DNA of 17,626 nucleotides from Heterostelium multicystogenum. Its lineage: Eukaryota; Evosea; Eumycetozoa; Acytosteliales; Acytosteliaceae. The stretch spans positions 1 through 17,626 of the forward strand of contig RCNN01000376.1 in assembly GCA_003667245.1 (NCBI GenBank), given 5' to 3'. Shown here piece by piece: positions 7,469 through 16,303 of the stretch (positions are counted from its first letter, which is position 1; the number at the start of each line of letters is the position of its first letter). The notes beneath the pieces were generated by a model. That model saw only the letters and a program-made list of their open reading frames with translations. It searched no databases and was not told where the DNA came from. The translations under genes were made by a program, and so were the position numbers.

Positions 7469-9216
7469 ATGGCGATGTTCAAACGCAGCACTACGTCTGC
7501 GAAAGGTTTTGATTGGGCCGGCCTCGGCTGGATGTTTCTGTTCTTCTGGTATTTCTCGGGGCATTACCCAACTGCTGATCCAACTGACCGGCACCTCCGG
7601 CTTCAGTGGTTTCCGCCAGGCATTCTTCATGAGCGCCCTGTGGCTGGCGCCGATGCTGTTGTTCCCGCGTCGCGCGCGCCTGGTGGCGGGGTTGATTGGC
7701 GTGGTGCTGTGGGCCTGTTCCATGGCCAGCCTGGGTTATTTCTTCATTCTACCAGCAGGAATTCTCTCAAAGCGTCAATCTTCATCATGTTCGAGTCGAA
7801 CATCTCTGAAGCCGGCGAATTACGCCACCCCAATACTTTGCCTGGTGGATCGTGCTGGCGTTTATTGCCCACCACCGCCATGGCCGTTTTCCTGTGGACC
7901 CGCGTGCGCCCGGTGTACCTGCCACGTGGCCAGGCCATGCTGGCGGCTGCCGCAATCGTGATTGCCATCGTCGGCTACCCGCTGGTCAAGCAGATCGCAA
8001 GAGCGAGACCATGGAACTGGCCATCGACCGCTTCGAAACCCGTATAGAGCCGGCAGTGCCATGGCAGAGTGATCGTGGCCTACCGCCGCTACACCGAACA
8101 ACTGGATAACATGCAAGGCATGCTGACCAGCGCCAGCAAGATCCCGCCCCTGACCAACCTCAAGGACAGCATGGCCGGCCAGCCGTCGACCCTGGTGCTG
8201 GTGATCGGCGAGTCCACCAACCGCCAGCCATGAGCCTGTATGGCTACCCGCGCGCAACACCACGCCGGAACTGGACAAGCTGCGGGGACCAACTGGCGGT
8301 GTTCGACAACGTCATTACCCCGCGCCCGTACACTATCGAGGCGCTGCAACAGGTGCTGACCTTTCGCCGACGAAGAAAACCCGACCTGTACCTCAAGACC
8401 CCTCCATCGTCAGCGTGATGAAGCAGGCCGGCTACAAGACCTTCTGGATCACCAACCAGCAGACCATGACCAAGCGCAACACCATGCTCACGACCTTCTC
8501 CGAACAGGCCGACGAGCAGGTGTACCTGAACAACAAACCGCAACCAGAATGCGCGCCAGTATGACGGCGACGTGCTGGAGCCGTTTGCCAAGGCCATGTC
8601 CGACACCGCCGAACGCAAATTCATCGTGGTGCACCTGCTGGGTACCCACATGAGCTACCAGTACCGCTACCCGCCGACCTTCGACAAGTTCACCGACCGC
8701 CAGGGTGTGCCTGAGGGGGTCAGCGACGCACCAGTTGCCGACCTACAACAGCTACGACAATGCGGTGCTGTACAACGATTTCGTGGTGTCGAGCCTGATC
8801 AAGGACTACGCCAAGACCGATCCGAACGGTTTCCTGCTGTACCTTTCCGACCACGGCGAAGACGTGTTCGATTCGGCCGGCCACAACACCCTGGCCGCAA
8901 CGAAGGCAAGCCGACGGCACCGATGTACACCATTCCGTTCATGGCCTACGCATCACCCAAGTGGCGTGAAAGCCATGACTGGAGTTTTGCCGGTGACTTG
9001 CAGCGCCCTTACACCAGCTCGCAGCTGATCCATACCTGGGCCGACATGGCCGGGTTGAGCTTCGACGAACTGGACCACAGCAAGAGCCTGGTCAGTGACA
9101 GCTTCAAGCCTCGGCCACGGATGATTGGCGACCCGTATGCACGCCAGCAAAAACCGCTGATTGATTTCAGCCTGATCAAGCCCAAGCCAGACGCCGCCAA
9201 CGTGGTCGTCAAGTAG
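7469..9216 (+). CDS. cptA: Phosphoethanolamine transferase, CptA/EptA family (many frameshifts)
   Basis: Inner-membrane enzyme of about 580 residues that moves phosphoethanolamine from phosphatidylethanolamine to LPS core or lipid A on the periplasmic face, lowering surface charge. ATG at 7469 (MAMFKRST) follows ggag at 7458-7461. Five hydrophobic segments come first (for example GLGWMFLFFWYFSG, AFFMSALWLAPMLLF, IGVVLWACSMASLGYFFI, FAWWIVLAFIAH, AIVIAIVGYPLV), then a periplasmic sulfatase-fold domain. The nucleophile Thr is in IGESTNR (codon 8216-8218) with its Glu as zinc ligand. SLYGYPR follows. Asp-His zinc ligands are in LSDHGEDVFDSAGHN (8843-8890), and VVHLLGTHMSYQYRYP (about 8625-8670) is also typical. 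At least ten indels break it (near 7560, 7750, 7780, 7820, 7860, 8000, 8070, 8230, 8260, 8365, 8400, 8545, 8735 and 8905). In Pseudomonas such genes can be ColRS/PmrAB controlled; I saw no clear box. Confidence 0.85.
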
Positions 9217-9227
9217 CTTGAATCGCC

Positions 9228-9259
9228 CGGGTTTCATCCGCGCAACGCGGTGAAACCCG
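9228..9259 (+). terminator. Hairpin after the cptA-like gene
   Basis: cgggtttca (9228-9236) pairs perfectly with tgaaacccg (9251-9259), and ccgcg pairs with cgcgg inside, leaving a one-base bulge and a 3-base loop. It begins 12 bases after the stop codon. Only a short attt follows, so the U-tract is poor, but position and stem strength support a terminator. Confidence 0.65.
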
Positions 9260-9277
9260 ATTTGGCTGCAACGCAAA

Positions 9278-9296
9278 GATAATAATTATTCTCGTT
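9278..9296. promoter_or_regulatory. Probable Fur box
   Basis: gataataattattctcgtt resembles the iron-repressor site: two good NAT(A/T)AT hexamers (gataat, aattat) and a weaker third. It lies 93 bp upstream of a TonB-dependent siderophore receptor gene, where Fur control is the rule. The gataat at 9278 could also be the -10 element, so Fur binding would block the promoter. Confidence 0.6.
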
Positions 9297-9370
9297 TAGC
9301 GCTAAAGTTCCCGCCTCCTTTCGTCTTTGAGCCAATGGCATTTTTCATAGACGACAAGGAGTTCGCCGCG

Positions 9371-11616
9371 ATGTTCGCGCCTATTACCCGTTCCATGACC
9401 TTGACCCTGGGCCCTTTCAGCGTGGTGCTGAGCCCGGACCTGCTGGCCGAAAACGACCCCGACCAGGAATCCCAAGCGCCGGCCAAAGCCCTGGAACTGG
9501 GCAGCACCAGCATCACCGCCGAAGGCCTTGGCGCCAACACCGAACACACCGGTGCCTACACCACAGGCTCAATGGGCACCGCCACCCGGTTGAACCTGTC
9601 CATCAAGGAAACCCCGCAGTCAGTCTCGGTGATCACCCGCCAGCAGATGGACGACTTCAACCTCAACACCCTGACCGAAGTGATGCGCCAGACCACCGGC
9701 GTGGTGGTGCAGCACCTGGACTCCGACCGGGTCGGCTATTCTCGCGCGGCTACGGCATCACCAACTTCCAGATTGACGGCATGCTCAACACCTTCGGCCG
9801 CATGAAGTCCGATGCCGACACCATCATCTACGACCGGGTCGAAGTGGTCCGCGGCGCCACCGCCTGACCACCGGCGCCGGCGAGCCCTCGCCACGGTCAA
9901 CATGGTGCGCAAACGCCCGACCGCACAGTGGCAGGCCAAGACAGGCGTCAGTGGCGGCTCCCACGACAATTACTACAGCTACCTGGACGTTGGCGGCCCC
10001 CTGGCATTTGACGGGCGCCTGCGCGGCCGTACGGTGCTTGCCTACCGGGACAGCAGTCCTACCGCGACAACTACGGCGCTGCAACGGGAAGTCGGCTACG
10101 GCATCCTCGAAGGCGACCTGACCGACGACACGGTGCTGGCGGTGGGCTTCGATTACCAGAACAAGCATGTGCAGGGCACCGCGTGGGGCACCTTGCCCTA
10201 CTGGAACAGCGACGGCAGCAAAGCCAGGCTGCCCCGCTCCGCCAACATCGCGGCCCACTGGAGTTTCCTGGCCGCTGAAAGATGAAACCACCTTCGCTAC
10301 CCTCGACCACCGCCTGGCGGGTGACTGGCACCTGAAGGCCGCCTATACCCACCGTGAAAGCGACACCGACGGCAAGGTCTATTACGGCGGCTCAGGCTTC
10401 CCGAATGCCGACCGCAGCGGCATGACCGCCTGGACCAGCCACATGCTCGGCACCTCGAAAATGGACGTGGTCGACTTGAACCTGTCCGGGTCCTATGCCC
10501 TGCTGGGTCGTGAGCACGAATTGATGGTGGGTTACGGCGAGTCCGAGCAGCGTGACGCTTCGCCACACCTGCGCAGCGGTACGGTGCCGAAGGACTACAC
10601 CAGCATCGACGATTGGAAACACATGGGCGGGATCGGCAAATTCCCCGACACCAACACCGGCCTCAAGGGCGAACAAGGCAGCACCCGCCAAAAGGCCGGC
10701 TACCTGGCCACCCGCCTGAGCCTGACCGATCGCCTGCATGCGGTATTGGGCAGCCGCTACGGCAGCTGGGAGATCGAGAGCACCACCTACAACTACAACA
10801 GGACACTGACCAGTTCCTCGGTACGTCAAAATCCAGCCAGACCCACAACGACATGTGGACACCCTACGCCGGCCTGCTCTACGACCTGACCCCGGAGTAC
10901 ACCGTCTACGCCAGCTACACCGATATCTTCAACCCGCAGGAAGAACGCACCGCCGGCAAGCAATACCTGGAGCCAGTGGTAGGCAGCAAACTATGAAGTG
11001 GGCATCAAGGGCAGCCTGCTGGAAGAGCGCCTGAACCTGGCGGCCGCGTACTTCTGGAGCAAACAGGACAACGTCGCGGAACTGGACAGTTTGACCCCAC
11101 CGGATCCGGAGACCGGTGAGCAGTTCTTCACATCCGCGGCAAAGGCAACAAGGTTCAGGGTTTCGAGGTAGAGGTGTCCGGAGAGGTGCGCCCCGACTGG
11201 AACCTGACCGCCGGATACACCTACACCCACTCCCTGAACGGTGACAAGCAGCGCAATAACACCCACCTGCCGCTGAACCTGCTGCGCGTGTCCACGGCCT
11301 ACCGCCTGCCCGGCGAATGGCACGCGCTGACGGTCGGCGGCGCGGTGAATTGGCAAAGCGACTTCTACGACTTCGCCTATCGCCCGGTTGGCCGGGACAC
11401 CAATGGAGCCCTGATCAGGAGCGCACCCGGATCACCCAGCAGGCCTATACCGTGGTCAACCTGATGTCGCGCTATGAGTTCGATGACCACTTGTCGGCGT
11501 CACTTAATATCAACAACCTATTTGATAAAAAAATATTACGAGCGCGTCGGCTTCTATAACGGCGTGTATTGGGGAGACCGCGCTCTATCAGCGTTGCACT
11601 GGACTGGAAGCTCTGA
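9371..11616 (+). CDS. TonB-dependent siderophore receptor (FhuE-like), frameshifted
   Basis: Outer-membrane receptor importing a ferric siderophore with energy from TonB-ExbBD. About 748 residues. An acaaggag ribosome binding site precedes the ATG at 9371. The leader reads MFAPITRSMTLTLGPFSVVL as written; removing a G near 9410 and adding one near 9423 gives a normal hydrophobic signal peptide ending near LLAEN. There is no STN (FecA-type signalling) domain before the plug. The plug shows ETPQSVSVITRQQMDDFN, VMRQTTGVVV, YDRVEVVRGATGLTTGAG and the NMVRKRP end. The barrel ends in SLNINNLFDKKYYERV and a terminal VALDWKL at TGA 11614. Homology is closest by eye to FhuE-like hydroxamate/coprogen receptors; the actual ligand is unknown. 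Breaks occur near 9742, 9867, 9890, 10055, 10275, 10825, 10985, 11130, 11420, 11530 and 11578. The Fur box upstream implies iron repression. Confidence 0.9.
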
Positions 11617-11638
11617 ATTCATCGCTGCTAAAGATTGG

Positions 11639-11660
11639 AAGTTAACGAAATCGTTAACTT
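11639..11660. repeat. Perfect 10-bp inverted repeat (aagttaacga / tcgttaactt)
   Basis: The two arms are separated by two A bases and lie 22 bases after the receptor stop codon and about 105 bases before the PtrA-like gene. No T-run follows. It may be an operator for the downstream gene or a structural hairpin at the end of the receptor mRNA. Confidence 0.55.
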
Positions 11661-11766
11661 TCGGTCAGCGCGAGGTTAACCCTTACTTAATATCATTGGC
11701 CCACAGTCTCCCCATCCCGCCGCTGATGACAACGCGCGGACCCAACACACTTACTGAGACACTGCC

Positions 11767-12063
11767 ATGAAATTTTCGACTGTTATCCTTGCCGGCCTGA
11801 TGACCATGACTTCCGTAGCCGCCTTTGCAGAGGGCGGATCAGAGCGTTCGAAGGAGTTCTACAACAACTTCACCTTCGTTCAGCAACAGACTCACGGTGC
11901 TGCCCAGCAAACCGCAATGGCTGACGGCAAGACCGAAAAGCCGGCAACGGCCGACCAAACTACCAACACACGAACAGCTGATTTACCCGCAATGCCTGTG
12001 CTATTCCGCTCTGATAGCCAAGGTCAATTTGGCGCCACTTGCTGGCGCCTTTTTTGCCTTTAA
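11767..12063 (+). CDS. Small exported protein with PtrA-like N-terminal domain (C-terminus probably frameshifted)
   Basis: Periplasmic protein with a clear Sec signal: MKFSTVILAGLMTMTSVAAFA, cleaved after AFA. The mature start AEGGSERSKEFYNNF and FVQQQTHG match the pattern of Pseudomonas proteins called co-regulatory protein PtrA N-terminal domain proteins, some of which are copper-induced. A Lys/Thr/Gln-rich low-complexity tail follows. As written the frame runs 98 residues to 12063, straight through an intrinsic terminator (12031-12055), which is implausible. A single indel between 11981 and about 12010 would end the protein at the tandem stops TGA TAG (12012-12017), 14 bases before the hairpin. 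That is my preferred end. The gene may follow the receptor gene on the same transcript or use its own promoter; no copper-type box was recognised. Confidence 0.75.
   Translation: MKFSTVILAGLMTMTSVAAFAEGGSERSKEFYNNFTFVQQQTHGAAQQTAMADGKTEKPATADQTTNTRTADLPAMPVLFRSDSQGQFGATCWRLFCL
12031..12055 (+). terminator. Rho-independent terminator of the PtrA-like gene
   Basis: ggcgcca (12031-12037), loop cttgc, tggcgcc (12043-12049), then six T bases. A classic intrinsic terminator on the plus strand. Confidence 0.92.
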
Positions 12064-12084
12064 TTAAATAAACATTAATTAAAG
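12058..12084. repeat. AT-rich perfect inverted repeat spanning the GNAT stop codon
   Basis: ctttaattaa (12058-12067) and ttaattaaag (12075-12084) are perfect inverted arms around ataaaca. The stop codon of the minus-strand acetyltransferase gene (12079-12081) lies within one arm. On the minus strand it forms a weak hairpin directly at the gene end and may help to end that transcript together with the adjacent GC hairpin. Confidence 0.55.
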
Positions 12085-12573
12085 CGGTTTGCTCCAGAAC
12101 AACATCCGGCCATGTTGCGGATCAAATACCGAATCATCAAACCCAAACTTTCGATACGCCGACTGCGCCACGGCGTTGCCTTCAAGCACCTCGAGGGTGA
12201 TCTTGCAGCAACCGCGCTGGCGAGCAATTTCCTCGACCTTTTGCAGCATCTTCTGACTCAGCCCCAGGCCACGGAATTTATCCATCACCACCACGTCGTG
12301 CACGTTGACCAGCGGGCGGCAGGCAAAGGTGGAAAACCCTTCAAAGCAGTTCACCAGGCCGGCCGGCGTACCGCTGACAAAAGGCCAGCACACTGAACGC
12401 GTGGGCACGCTTGGCCAGCTCTGCCGGCAGTTGCTGCAAGCGGTCGGCCGGCAGGCTGTGGCCACCGCCCATGGGGTCTTCTTCGCGTAATGATTGAGCA
12501 CCAGGCCAATGGCCTCGGCGTGTACCGGATTGGTGTAGCTGGCTTGCAGCACCAGGATGTCTGCGCTGTCCAT
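12079..12573 (-). CDS. GNAT family N-acetyltransferase (two frameshifts)
   Basis: About 164 residues, cytoplasmic, transfers an acetyl group from acetyl-CoA to an unknown amine. ATG at 12573 (MDSADILVLQASYTNPVHAEAIGLVLNHYA as pieces) follows a gaggaagga ribosome binding site. The GNAT core is clear: motif D/A strand VNVHDVVVMDKFRGLGLS with the acetyl-CoA pyrophosphate loop (Arg-Gly-Leu-Gly), helix QKMLQKVEEIARQRGC, and motif B ITLEVLEGNAVAQSAYRKFGF. It ends MLFWSKPL. Two phase changes (near 12483 and 12380) interrupt the middle; the middle frame restores a DPMGGG-like segment before LPAELAKRAHAFSVLAF. It lies 92 bp after the AFG1-like ATPase gene on the same strand. The substrate is unknown. 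Confidence 0.87.
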   Translation of the reverse strand: MDSADILVLQASYTNPVHAEAIGLVLNHYAKKTPWAVATACRPTACSNCRQSWPSVPTRSVCWPFVSGTPAGLVNCFEGFSTFACRPLVNVHDVVVMDKFRGLGLSQKMLQKVEEIARQRGCCKITLEVLEGNAVAQSAYRKFGFDDSVFDPQHGRMLFWSKPL

Positions 12574-12665
12574 TTCCTTCCTCGTTGACGGTGCGACAGG
12601 GACTCGGTCCCCATAAAAAGGGCTCGATTGTAAGCGTGGTGCAGGCATTAGATGAAGGAGATTAA

Positions 12666-13801
12666 CTACATTTGCCCGCGTGAAAGCGCGCCAGGCTCGC
12701 CAAACCGTGCCAGTTGCATCTCCTGCAGGCGGCTCAGGGTGCGGCGGAATGGAAACTCCAGGTAACCCTCGGTGTAGAGGCTTTCCAGCGGCACCCGGGC
12801 CTCGATGTACAGCGGCACCTTGCGGTCGTAGCACTCGATCCACCAGCGCGATAAAACGCCGGACGCTGTCGTCATGCACCGACAGTTCCGGCAGTTCCCG
12901 TCCCGGCGTCCACCCGTTCGGCAGCGTCTTCGGTGCCCCGGGCGATTCGTCCCGGGCGCTTTTGCGCGCTGAGGTTGGGCACCTCGCCGAGCAAAATGGC
13001 CTTGAACCGATCACACAGCAGCAGCATGAAATCCATCGCCGCCAACGGCTGCTCACACAGGTCGGCGTAGCGACACCACAGCACGGTTTCACTGGACTGC
13101 ACTGCCACGATGGAGCGGTAGCCGACCGCAACCGGGGCGCTGCTCACTGCCTGCCCGGCGCTTAACTGGCGAAACACCTCGCCAACGCGTCGGGCTGATT
13201 CGACCCAGTAACGCTGCAGTGCGGTGCCCGGGTGCAGCCGATGATCTTCCCCGCCATCGACTGCCACCACCCGCATATGCTGTTTGATCGCTTCGATTTC
13301 CCGGCAGGAAACGATCCCGGTTGAAACCGTCGGCGTACAGCTGGTCCGGTGGCTGGTTGGACGTGCAGACCATCACACGCCTTCCTCGAACATCACCTGG
13401 ACAGCCGCCGAGGATGATGGCGTCACCAATGTCGTTGACAAACAACTCATCGAAACACAGCACCCGCACTTCCCGGCTCAGTTCGCGGGCCAGGGCCTGC
13501 AAGGGATCGTGGGTGCCCGTGAGCTGGAATGAACGCTGGTGCACCCAGCCCATGAAGTGATGAAAATGCTGGGCGCCGCGCTGGCACTCCCAGGCTTTGG
13601 TAGAACTGGTCCATCAGCCAGGTCTTGCCCCCGGCGACCGGGCCCCACAGGTACACCCCGGTGATGGGCCCATGGCCGTGGTGCAAGGCCTGATGGCAGT
13701 CCTGCAGGGCTTGCACGCGCCTCACGCTGGGCGTCGTCGGGGACAAAACCCTGTTCGGTGATGGCGTGCTGATAGGCGGCAAGTGGCGAGTCGAAAGTCA
13801 T
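12666..13801 (-). CDS. AFG1/ZapE-family P-loop ATPase (many frameshifts)
   Basis: About 375 residues, start ATG at 13801 (MTFDSPLAAYQHAITEQGF), end SRGQM at 12666. Family members are AAA-like ATPases; ZapE of E. coli acts on FtsZ rings, AFG1 in mitochondrial protein turnover. Visible motifs: Walker A GVYLWGPVAGGKTWLMDQFY (about 13595-13655), the family HFHHFMGWVHQ segment (about 13540-13575), Walker B VLCFDELFVNDIGDA (about 13420-13465), sensor-1 MVCTSNQPPDQLY (about 13335-13375), and C-terminal ESLYTEGYLEFPFRRTLSRL. Most family members have GRGKT in the P-loop; here it is GGKT, still GxxxxGKT. Breaks near 13720, 13585, 13400, 13310, 12960 and 12850 among others. It differs from the canonical ZapE sequence and may be the second AFG1-like paralogue seen in Pseudomonas. 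It follows the NTF2-like gene by 22 bases, so the two are probably co-transcribed. Confidence 0.84.
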
Positions 13802-13823
13802 GCCCGGCAGTATGCCATGACGG

Positions 13824-14164
13824 CTACAGGGAAATATCCAATCGGGCAATCTTGCCGTGTTCATTGAGGCGGAGGTATAGCGCAGCTCTAGCGGGCTGCC
13901 GGGAAGCTGCCGGTGATCAGGTTTGCTGACCAGCACCTTGCCCGTGCGGTGCTGCACATTCAGCACCTGGACCCTGGGCTGGTAACGAGCGCCGGTGTCT
14001 TCCATCCAGCGGGCGATGGCGGCTGTACCGACCCGGTGCTCGCCTTCGTCGAACACGTTGGCATCTTCGGCGAAACAGTCGGCCACCAGCGAGGTGTCGC
14101 CGGCATTCGCCGCAGCAATGTAGGTTGCAATAGCCGGGGCCAGTTCAGGGGTGGGTTGGGACAT
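13824..14164 (-). CDS. SnoaL/NTF2-like protein (frameshifted C-terminus)
   Basis: About 113 residues, cone-shaped NTF2 fold predicted. Start ATG at 14164 (MSQPTPELAPAIATYIAAAN) lies 8 bases after a strong AAGGAG. Typical features: first helix IATYIAAANAGDTSLVADCFAEDANVFDEG (in pieces), then RVGTAAIARWMEDT and strands carrying VLNV and LRYT. One or two indels near 13865-13910 shift the last third; in the corrected phase it ends IARLDISL at the TAG 13824-13826. It sits 52 bases after the YafY-type regulator gene on the same strand. NTF2-like proteins may be small enzymes or ligand binders; no catalytic set is certain here. Confidence 0.85.
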
Positions 14165-14216
14165 GGTGACAGCTCCTTTTTAGTGATTTATGGAGCCATG
14201 CTAAAGCAGCGTTGTG

Positions 14217-14946
14217 TCAGTTCTTGTCAGGAGTGAACGGCCCGGATTCGTTCTGTTCCATCAGCTTGCGCCAGCCCCGCAGCCAGTCCGCTGCGGCGCC
14301 CCGGATAACGTTCACCTTGCAGGCGCGCGGCGGCCACTCGGTCGGTGCGGAAGGTGCGATAGGCCCCACGCAATTCACACCATGCGACGATCACCCGCAC
14401 TTCGTTGAGAAAGCCCAGGGCCAGGGGCCAGATCAGGCGCTGGCTGGCAGTCTGGCTGGCATCGGCGTAGTCGATGTGCAGCTTGGCCTGGCCGCGAATG
14501 GCCTCGCGGAACACATTCAACGGCACGCGGTTTTCCGGGTAGCCGAAGCCTGGCGGGCCCGGCAGCACCGTCGGATTGCGCAAGGCTTCCTGGGCAGCCG
14601 GGTCAAGCACGTCGGCGATCTTTGCAAGCGCATTGGCCGCCGCCTGGCTCAGTACGGTCATCACCGCGGCTGGTCGACATACCGCAAGCCCAGCACGATG
14701 GCTTCGGTCTCGTCGGCATTGAGCATCAGCGGCGGCAGGAACAGGCCCGCACGCAGCACATAGCCCAACGCCCGCCTCGCCGTAGATCGGTGCGCCCAAC
14801 GCGGTCAGTTCGGCGATATCGCGGTACAGCGTGCGCTCGGAAATCTCCAGTTCTGCCGCCAGCACGGCGGCCGTCACCGGGCGTTTTTTGCCCCGCAGGA
14901 CTTGCAACAAGGTCAACAGACGACTGGTACGCGACACGTTGATCAT
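14217..14946 (-). CDS. YafY-type HTH/WYL transcriptional regulator (frameshifted)
   Basis: About 242 residues. N-terminal DeoR-like winged helix: MINVSRTSRLLTLLQVLRG, then AAVLAAELEISERTLYRDIAEL (recognition helix SERTLYRDI) and LGAPIYGEAGVG. The middle holds LNADETEAIVLGLRYV, and the C-terminal half the WYL ligand-sensing region with RGQAKLHIDYAD, WPLALGFLN and CELRGAYRTFRTDRV. Phase changes near 14770 (an extra G), 14675 and 14270 break it. The corrected C-terminus is RKLMEQNESGPFTPDKN at TGA 14217-14219. Its start faces the aldo/keto reductase gene across a 174-bp region containing a dyad over the reductase promoter, so it probably controls the reductase and perhaps itself plus the downstream NTF2-like gene. 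Confidence 0.88.
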
Positions 14947-15039
14947 GCTCGAAAAAGAAAGGTGGCGCAGCTTAGCAGAGGCCTCCGTCAGAAAGTGTCA
15001 GGAGCAGGCACCCTTCCCTTCAGCCGCCAAAAAAGCCCC

Positions 15040-15068
15040 TTGACGAAATATATGACTCGCATCATATT
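15040..15068 (+). promoter_or_regulatory. Sigma-70 promoter of the aldo/keto reductase gene
   Basis: ttgacg (15040-15045), a 17-base spacer and catatt (15063-15068) give a good core promoter, 52 bases upstream of the ATG at 15121. Position in the divergent region between regulator and reductase supports it. Confidence 0.6.
15050..15067. promoter_or_regulatory. Dyad operator candidate atatga-N6-tcatat
   Basis: Perfect inverted 6-mers (15050-15055 and 15062-15067) flank ctcgca, with further A/T symmetry outside. The dyad covers the spacer and -10 of the reductase promoter, so a bound dimer would block transcription. The divergent YafY-type regulator is the obvious candidate protein. Confidence 0.5.
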
Positions 15069-15120
15069 TAATAGATGTTGCGAAACATTTTAAACCAACC
15101 ACAGCGTCAGGAGTTTCGGT

Positions 15121-16182
<1,062 letters not shown>

Positions 16183-16190
16183 GACCCGTA

Positions 16191-16282
16191 GTGGCGAGGG
16201 AGCTTGCTCCCGCTGGACTGCGTAGCGGCCCCAAAATCTTGGGAGCGCTGCGCACTCCAGCGGGAGCAAGCTCCCTCGCCAC
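16191..16282. repeat. REPIN: two inverted REP sequences
   Basis: Two 26-base arms, 16191-16216 and 16257-16282, are exact inverted copies. Each carries the REP core gagggagcttgctccc, itself a palindrome (gggagc-tt-gctccc). The 40-base centre holds ctgcgtagcggccccaaaa, also usual for such elements. This doublet format is mobilised in trans by RAYT (TnpA-REP) transposases in Pseudomonas; no RAYT gene is in the window. It fills the convergent gap between the reductase and pepN and could form a large cruciform or mRNA hairpin. Confidence 0.92.
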
Positions 16283-16303
16283 AGATGCGGTACTCAGCCT
16301 CAG

